From positions 1-49,874 of the forward strand of contig NZ_BOPA01000046.1 of the NCBI RefSeq assembly GCF_016863515.1: 49,874 nt of DNA, in the 5' to 3' direction. This DNA is from Micromonospora gifhornensis (lineage in GTDB: Bacteria > Actinomycetota > Actinomycetes > Mycobacteriales > Micromonosporaceae). The stretch's first letter is position 1, and each line of letters opens with the position of its first letter. Below are positions 45,694 through 49,874 of the stretch, in pieces. The notes below the pieces were generated by a model, which was not told where the DNA came from, made no database searches, and saw nothing but the letters and a program-made list of their open reading frames with translations. The translations under genes and the position numbers were made by a program.

Positions 45694-46281
45694 ATGCGAA
45701 CGAGGAGCGAAGACACGCGGGCCCGCATCCTCACCGCCAGCGCAGACCTGTTTGCGCGGCAGGGGTACCACGGGACGGGTCTGGCTGAGCTACTCGACGC
45801 GGTCGGCCTGCAGAAGGGCGGCTTCTACCACCACATCGCCAGCAAGGAAGAGTTGCTGCTGGAGATCATGCTCGACCCGATCGACCGCATCCTCGTCAGC
45901 AGCGACCAGATCCTGGCCACCGACGGCGACGCCACCACCAAGCTGCGGCAACTCGGTACCGACCTCGGCAACGCGATGGCCGCCGACCTCGCCGCCTGGA
46001 CGGTGTTCCTCCGCGAGTACAGCGTCCTCGGCGCGGACGGCAAGGCGCAGATCCTCCAGCGCCGCCAGCAGTACCTCGACCGGTGGCGGCGCGTCCTCCA
46101 GGAGGGGGCGACCGCCGGCGAGTTCCGGACGCTTGACCACGCATTCGTGGAGGGCATCCTGGGCCTGTTCATCTACACGTTCGTCTGGGCCCGTGCGACC
46201 CCGCCCGAGGAACTGACGCGTTCGATCATGCAGGTGCTGATGCACGGGATCTGCCTGCACCCGGTCCCACACCCCCGCTGA
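45694..46281 (+). CDS. TetR-family regulator of the liv/proline operon
   Basis: The 195-residue protein has an N-terminal helix-turn-helix (about 8-55; ARQGYHGTGLAELLDAVGLQ, then KGGFYHHIASKEELLLEI) and a C-terminal ligand domain of the TetR_C_33-like kind. ATG 45694 follows AAAGGGA. It is divergent from the ten-gene liv operon with two matching palindromes between, so it is the likely local repressor and probably autoregulated. The inducer is presumably the imported compound or a breakdown product. Confidence 0.9.
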   Translation: MRTRSEDTRARILTASADLFARQGYHGTGLAELLDAVGLQKGGFYHHIASKEELLLEIMLDPIDRILVSSDQILATDGDATTKLRQLGTDLGNAMAADLAAWTVFLREYSVLGADGKAQILQRRQQYLDRWRRVLQEGATAGEFRTLDHAFVEGILGLFIYTFVWARATPPEELTRSIMQVLMHGICLHPVPHPR

Positions 46282-46314
46282 GCAGGCCGACGCTCGGGCG
46301 CTGGTCTCGCCGGG

Positions 46315-46845
46315 TCAGCAGGGGCCGTGGCCCTCGACGAAGAGGCGATGCGCCCAACTGGCGTAGCCAGCGATGATCTTCTGGACCGCCTGCCCGTCGT
46401 GCAGGAAGAGGTAGGCGCGGTCGCCGTCGCGAGCGAGTAGACCGTCGAAACGGTACGTCCCCTGTGGAGCGTTCAGCTCGCGTACCGTCGGATATGCGGC
46501 CCGGACCTCGGTGATCGGTGTGCCGGCCGCGATCCCCTCCGGGGTGCGGACCGGGTCGCCGGCCCAGAGCAGCACCAGCCGATCGTCGATGAAGATCGGA
46601 CTGATCATGGCGTGGCCGGCAAGCGTCGGACCGCAGGCGTCGACGTCGGTCCGAAGTATCCCGCGCCGGGTCAGCTCGGCCTCGGTGTCCCCGAAGTCCA
46701 CATCGGCCAGTCCGTCGAGATCGACAACGGTGACCGACGCGACGGGTTCGGGCATGGCGATGCCCTCCGGTGGCATGGGTCCGCTGCCCGACACCGAGGC
46801 AGCCAGAAGCAGTGCGGCGATGAAGCCGAATTGTCGCAATTTCAT
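46315..46845 (-). CDS. Secreted hypothetical protein
   Basis: The 176-residue protein begins with a signal peptide (MKLRQFGFIAALLLAASVSG) and has a compact domain with DFGDTEAELTRRGIL and a C-terminal AHRLFVEGHGPC. Two cysteines (one in DACGPT, one at the last residue) could form a disulphide. No family is recognised. Start ATG 46845; it is convergent with the TetR gene. Confidence 0.7.
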   Translation of the reverse strand: MKLRQFGFIAALLLAASVSGSGPMPPEGIAMPEPVASVTVVDLDGLADVDFGDTEAELTRRGILRTDVDACGPTLAGHAMISPIFIDDRLVLLWAGDPVRTPEGIAAGTPITEVRAAYPTVRELNAPQGTYRFDGLLARDGDRAYLFLHDGQAVQKIIAGYASWAHRLFVEGHGPC

Positions 46846-46884
46846 CAGAATCCCCCAGTCACCAACGTGACGGGAGCGCCGAGG

Positions 46885-47442
46885 TTATTGCCGGGCTTCC
46901 CATTCCTCGGCCAACTCGTCCCAGTAGTCGGCGCTCAGCCCGCGTCGTCCGTGCGCGAGCCACCCTTCGATGCTCCGCTCGACGTGCAACCCCAGCTCGG
47001 CGAAGGGATCGATCCAGTTGCCGGGCTCCGCGCCCAACTCGATCAGGGCAGCGTTGATCGGCCACTGCGGGCGCGGCCCGTCGAACGCCGAGTCGAACCG
47101 CGGCCGGAAGGTCAGTGCGCCGTCCAACCAGACCGCCGCCGCCTGGCGTCCGGCACCACCGGCGAACTCCGCCTCGACGTACGCCACCGGCCCCCGCCGC
47201 GACCAGCGGCTCAGTGTTTCGGTAAGCGCGGGGGAGAGAGTCAGGGCGAAGGGCTGCTCCGGCCCGGGCTCGCCGGTCGCGTAGTCCGGGGCGGCGCCTG
47301 TCAACTCCTGCACCAACTGTGGGGTCACCGGCAGCAGCGCGAAGTCCTGCCGCAACTCGCCGAGCACAGCATGATCCAGGTCGCGGGTCTCCTCGCGCAG
47401 CAGTTCGGCGTCCGCGACAATCGCGCTGAGCTGGTAACTCAC
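46885..47442 (-). CDS. Hypothetical soluble protein
   Basis: The 185-residue acidic protein has no signal or membrane segment and no recognised family. Notable stretches are WSRRGPVAYVEAEFAGG and the C-terminal DYWDELAEEWEARQ. Start is GTG 47442. It lies 39 bases upstream of the secreted hypothetical gene on the same strand, so they may be co-transcribed. Immunity or partner roles cannot be judged. Confidence 0.6.
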   Translation of the reverse strand: MSYQLSAIVADAELLREETRDLDHAVLGELRQDFALLPVTPQLVQELTGAAPDYATGEPGPEQPFALTLSPALTETLSRWSRRGPVAYVEAEFAGGAGRQAAAVWLDGALTFRPRFDSAFDGPRPQWPINAALIELGAEPGNWIDPFAELGLHVERSIEGWLAHGRRGLSADYWDELAEEWEARQ

Positions 47443-47529
47443 CCGGCATCCACAGCCTGTGGATAGAACATGTGTACGACGCCGGTCCGGAGCGGTTTCG
47501 TCCGCGCACGTACTCCCACCCGGCCAGTA

Positions 47530-47569
47530 TCGCCGCTCGGTCGCCGCTCGGTCGCCGCTCGATCGCCGC
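47530..47569. repeat. 11-bp tandem repeat
   Basis: TCGCCGCTCGG occurs at 47530-47540 and 47541-47551, with a one-base variant at 47552-47562 and a partial fourth copy to 47569. It directly precedes dispersed repeat copy B. Confidence 0.85.
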
Positions 47570-47581
47570 GACGTGAGTGCG

Positions 47582-47651
47582 CGCCGTTTCGGCGATGTGG
47601 CGGTGACACCACCGACCGGATACCGCCACTTCAGCGATACGGAGTTGATCA
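47582..47651 (+). repeat. Dispersed intergenic repeat, copy B
   Basis: Same 70-base element as at 21379-21448, ungapped, with most differences in the nine-base centre and scattered single changes. Here it lies between the hypothetical gene and the tRNA-Ser fragment. Confidence 0.8.
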
Positions 47652-47719
47652 GCCCGTACCGACGACTCAGGGCCGGTCCCTGTGAGGGCCGGCCCTGTCG
47701 TTCGAGCAGCTCGTGCGAG

Positions 47720-47773
47720 CGGAGGATACGAGATTCGAACTCGTGAGGGTGTTAACCCAACACGCTTTCCAAG
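47720..47773 (-). pseudogene. 3' fragment of tRNA-Ser (GGA): putative attachment site
   Basis: Read on the minus strand, this is the 3' part of a tRNA-Ser: anticodon loop with GGA (CTTGGAAAGCGTG), long variable arm, T-arm (ACGAG, TTCGAAT, CTCGT) and the acceptor 3' strand ATCCTCC with discriminator G. The sequence 5' of the anticodon loop does not pair: the 5' anticodon stem, D-arm and acceptor 5' strand (expected GGAGGAT) are absent. A fragment from anticodon loop to 3' end is the classical footprint of integration into a tRNA gene, so this is read as an att site. The integrated DNA would lie to the right. Confidence 0.85.
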
Positions 47774-48189
47774 TCTGCTCGGCCGAGTCCGTGCGTTGAC
47801 GGGCATGGTCGCTGTCCTGGTCGTCTGCCTCTGGGAGGACGGTCGTGGCCCGTGGTGGACCGTCATGAACGAGACGACGTTTGAGACGAGCAATCCGGTG
47901 GACTTGCATCCGGTCCGGCTCGCCACCTCTGAAGCCTACCGACGAGCCACGCCCAGAGAGCGGGGCGTGGTCAAAGCACTGACCCTCCGGAACAGTTGTT
48001 GTCGGCCGCAGCCACCGGCGTCCCGGCGCTTGGCTGTGCTAAGTGCGGCGTCTACAACCCCCGTGAGACCAAGACCACTGTCCCGCTGCCCCGGGATAGA
48101 GCAGCACCTCAGCGGGTCGGGCTCGATGATGAGGGTCATGCACGTTGCGAAGCAACTGACAAGTGTCGATAACCCGACCCGCCTGTGGC

Positions 48190-48218
48190 TTGCTTGCTCG
48201 ATTCGGTGATCATACCGT
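48190..48218 (+). promoter_or_regulatory. Promoter with leaderless start
   Basis: A -35 box TTGCTT (48190-48195) and a -10 box TACCGT (48213-48218) are separated by 17 bases. The expected transcription start is at about 48225, the A of the ATG of the next gene, which has no ribosome binding site. This suggests a leaderless mRNA, common in actinobacteria. Confidence 0.55.
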
Positions 48219-48224
48219 CGCACT

Positions 48225-49100
48225 ATGTGGTCGCGGATCGCTCAGTCTAGGGGTGGCAAGAGTGAATCGAACGAAGAAAAATGGACCAAGTTGACTGACG
48301 GCAAGTCTGAAAGTTGGGACATCGACCATGTGCGCAGCGCAATTATCGATGCAGAAGATAAGCTCCATCTTCAAGAAGTGTGGCGAAGAATCGGAAAGGT
48401 CTGGACTTTCGTCGGAAACGTCGCCCTTGTGGCTCTCGCAGGATCTGCCGCCCTATCGGGCATTGATCAGATTGCCCGGTTCTCATTGCTGATATACGCC
48501 GTGTGTGCCACCTCGCTGCTCGCCTCACCTGTGCTGATCTACCGGCAGTACAAGCGCACGAGGGCGACACGCATCATGATCAAAAAGCTTCATGTCCTAC
48601 GTCGACGCATCTTGTCGGACATGGACGACAGTTCAGATGGTCAGACCGACTCAGCGCTGCCAGCGCAGAAGCGCTATAGGGACGATATTCCGGACCTGAT
48701 TTCTCAATTTCGAGAAGACGCTAGCAGTACGCGGAGGATACACAATCGTCTGCAGAGCGTCATCATCGTTGGCTCTGTCGTCACCTCCGCGATTGCTACA
48801 GCATCAGTCTCCTACGGTGCCGCGCGATGGGTGACGGTCGGAGCCAGTACTCTCGTGGGATTGGCCGCAGGATTCATGGGTTACTACAAATATCACGAGC
48901 GGAGCTTCAACTCGCAGCAAACAGCAGACGCAATCGAGCGAGAGTATGAGGCTGTCGAGCTTCGCGTAGGAAGCTATACAGATTTGGACGAAAAGAAAGC
49001 GTATGCCCTTTTTGCGGCTAACGTCGAACGACTTCGTGATGAACAGAACAAGCGGCAGCAACAACTCGACCAGCCCGTTGAGGTGAAGCGGGAGGAGTGA
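48225..49100 (+). CDS. SLATT/DUF4231-like membrane protein
   Basis: The 291-residue protein has two paired membrane regions (about 60-106 and 177-221), a cytoplasmic middle and a charged C-terminal helix (ERSFNSQQTADAIEREYEAV, later VERLRDEQNKRQQQ). This is the layout of SLATT-domain proteins, predicted pore-formers that act as effectors in bacterial conflict systems, often gated by a nucleotide signal or partner. Assignment is by pattern, not alignment. Codons such as AAA, GAA and ATA are frequent, unlike the G/C-rich genes to the left, suggesting transfer. No ribosome binding site precedes ATG 48225; translation may be leaderless. Confidence 0.7.
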   Translation: MWSRIAQSRGGKSESNEEKWTKLTDGKSESWDIDHVRSAIIDAEDKLHLQEVWRRIGKVWTFVGNVALVALAGSAALSGIDQIARFSLLIYAVCATSLLASPVLIYRQYKRTRATRIMIKKLHVLRRRILSDMDDSSDGQTDSALPAQKRYRDDIPDLISQFREDASSTRRIHNRLQSVIIVGSVVTSAIATASVSYGAARWVTVGASTLVGLAAGFMGYYKYHERSFNSQQTADAIEREYEAVELRVGSYTDLDEKKAYALFAANVERLRDEQNKRQQQLDQPVEVKREE

Positions 49101-49227
49101 TTGAGACGTTCGCCGGGCAGCCAGTGGGCCGGACCGAACGCACGTTCTCACGCCTGTACCCTGTTCCTGTGTCGAACGGAAAGCGCACCTAAGACCTTAC
49201 TCCTAATAAATGCGCTCGCGGCGCACG

Positions 49228-49782
49228 TCAAGGGCGGCTGCTGCCAATGAGTGATGACGGTATTTCCTTCCGCGTAATCACCTGTCCCGGGCCGATGAAG
49301 CGTCTCGCTACCAAGAGGCCAGCGGTATGCGCCTCTGGGCCGGCGTGGCTAGCCGAAGCGTCGGCGATTAGCCATGGTGTGAAGCCGCGCTCGAAGGCGT
49401 CTACTGCACCTTTCAAGACACAGCTTTCTGTGGCTATGCCGCAGAAGTAGAACTCCGTCCAGCCCTTCCGCCGAAATAGCTCCTCTCCGTCCGATGTGAA
49501 AGGGCTATATATTCTCTTGTCGAGGACTGCGCTGGCCCGCAAGTAGGACTGGAGCTCTGAGATGATGTCGGTTTCGGGTGCAGTTTGTAGCTTCCGCCAA
49601 CCGAAGAAGCGTTCAAAGGGACTACCTGGATAGTTGAGGTAACGTGTGAAAAGGACGTCGCCTTCTTGCGCCTGCCAGCGGCGTACCAGGTCGGCGATGA
49701 CAGGAACGATGTGGGCTGACTGCTCGCGTACGAAGCCGTTTTGCATGTCGGTTACGACAAGTACCGGGCGACCGGATGTCAT
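49228..49782 (-). CDS. Isochorismatase-like cysteine hydrolase
   Basis: The 184-residue protein has the full catalytic triad of this superfamily: D12 in VVTDMQNGF, K89 in LDKRIYSPF and C121 in GIATESCVLKGA. Members hydrolyse isochorismate, nicotinamide, ureidoacrylate and similar amides; this one's substrate is unknown. I start it at ATG 49782, which follows GAGG and lies four bases after the stop of an upstream partial gene; GTG 49806 is an alternative. Base composition resembles the SLATT gene rather than the left part of the window. Confidence 0.85.
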   Translation of the reverse strand: MTSGRPVLVVTDMQNGFVREQSAHIVPVIADLVRRWQAQEGDVLFTRYLNYPGSPFERFFGWRKLQTAPETDIISELQSYLRASAVLDKRIYSPFTSDGEELFRRKGWTEFYFCGIATESCVLKGAVDAFERGFTPWLIADASASHAGPEAHTAGLLVARRFIGPGQVITRKEIPSSLIGSSRP

Positions 49783-49786
49783 TGGC

Positions 49787-49873
49787 TCAACCTCGATCCG
49801 TATCACGGAGGGTTTCGATGGCTTGGTCTAGGGCTGGCATTAGGTCACAGGTTCGCAGGATTGCTCGGCGCAT
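49787..49873 (-). CDS. Partial gene entering from the right edge
   Basis: An open frame of 28 residues (MRRAILRTCDLMPALDQAIE ..., ending RDTDRG) runs from the window edge to a stop four bases before the cysteine hydrolase ATG. The tight spacing suggests it is the end, or a short form, of a co-transcribed gene. The product cannot be identified from this piece; the ATG at 49873 may be internal. Confidence 0.4.
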   Translation of the reverse strand: MRRAILRTCDLMPALDQAIETLRDTDRG

Positions 49874-49874
49874 T

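Larger units (their letters stand above)
47443..48189. other. Gene-free junction region
   Basis: No convincing gene lies here. The stretch contains an 11-base tandem repeat, dispersed repeat copy B and the tRNA-Ser 3' fragment (listed separately). From 47774 to 48189, open frames exist on both strands but lack family features and good starts. This part probably represents the non-coding edge of an integrated element, possibly with gene remnants. Confidence 0.6.

Noticed and set aside
47720..47800. Complete tRNA-Ser(GGA) gene
   Set aside because: The 5' half (acceptor strand, D-arm and 5' anticodon stem) does not match or pair, so only a 3' fragment is present.
47682..48209. 175-residue plus-strand frame across the tRNA fragment
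   Set aside because: It runs through the tRNA-Ser remnant, lacks a ribosome binding site and family features, and has an unusual residue composition.

Overview
The window looks like chromosome from a high-GC actinomycete, most plausibly Micromonosporaceae (Micromonospora-like). This rests on strong G/C third-position bias, frequent GTG starts, ATGA/GTGA stop-start overlaps, an AftD-type arabinosyltransferase locus (arabinose is a wall sugar in that family) and typical actinobacterial families (DUF3068, DUF2613, a TadA-associated protein). The assignment is an inference; no rRNA or species marker is present.

Region 1 (about 0.5-18.5 kb) is a cell-envelope glycan locus. It holds a VanW-domain protein, a flippase-like membrane protein, an FkbM methyltransferase, two large polytopic membrane proteins, a 53-residue DUF2613 protein, a GT4 glycosyltransferase, a VWA protein translationally coupled to a 1478-residue AftD-like arabinofuranosyltransferase, a SAM methyltransferase and a DUF3068 membrane protein. 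Gene content and relative orientation resemble the mycobacterial Rv0224c-Rv0227c group merged with aftD/Rv0236A.

Region 2 (18.5-35.5 kb) is mixed housekeeping and accessory sequence: a DUF885 protein, a DMT transporter, a PHP-domain protein, a secreted GH81 beta-1,3-glucanase with a LacI-type operator, an M23 lipoprotein, TadA with its associated protein, a TetR-thioesterase pair, DeoD, tRNA-Ser(CGA), an orphan sugar-permease-like protein, and two tandem FG-GAP secreted proteins of identical length (555 residues).

Region 3 (35.5-45.6 kb) is one long minus-strand operon: a small unknown protein, LivK-H-M-G-F, an amidohydrolase, a nitrilase-superfamily amidase, proline dehydrogenase and P5C dehydrogenase. 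A divergent TetR gene follows, with two palindromic operators in between. The order suggests uptake of a proline-containing amide or peptide, hydrolysis, and oxidation of the proline to glutamate.

Region 4 (46.3-47.7 kb) has two unknown proteins and a dispersed repeat. At 47720-47773 lies the 3' part (anticodon loop to discriminator) of a tRNA-Ser(GGA) without its 5' half. To its right the sequence becomes visibly richer in A/T and holds a SLATT/DUF4231-like membrane protein with a leaderless-looking promoter and an isochorismatase-like cysteine hydrolase. I read this as the end of a tRNA-integrated element that continues beyond the window.
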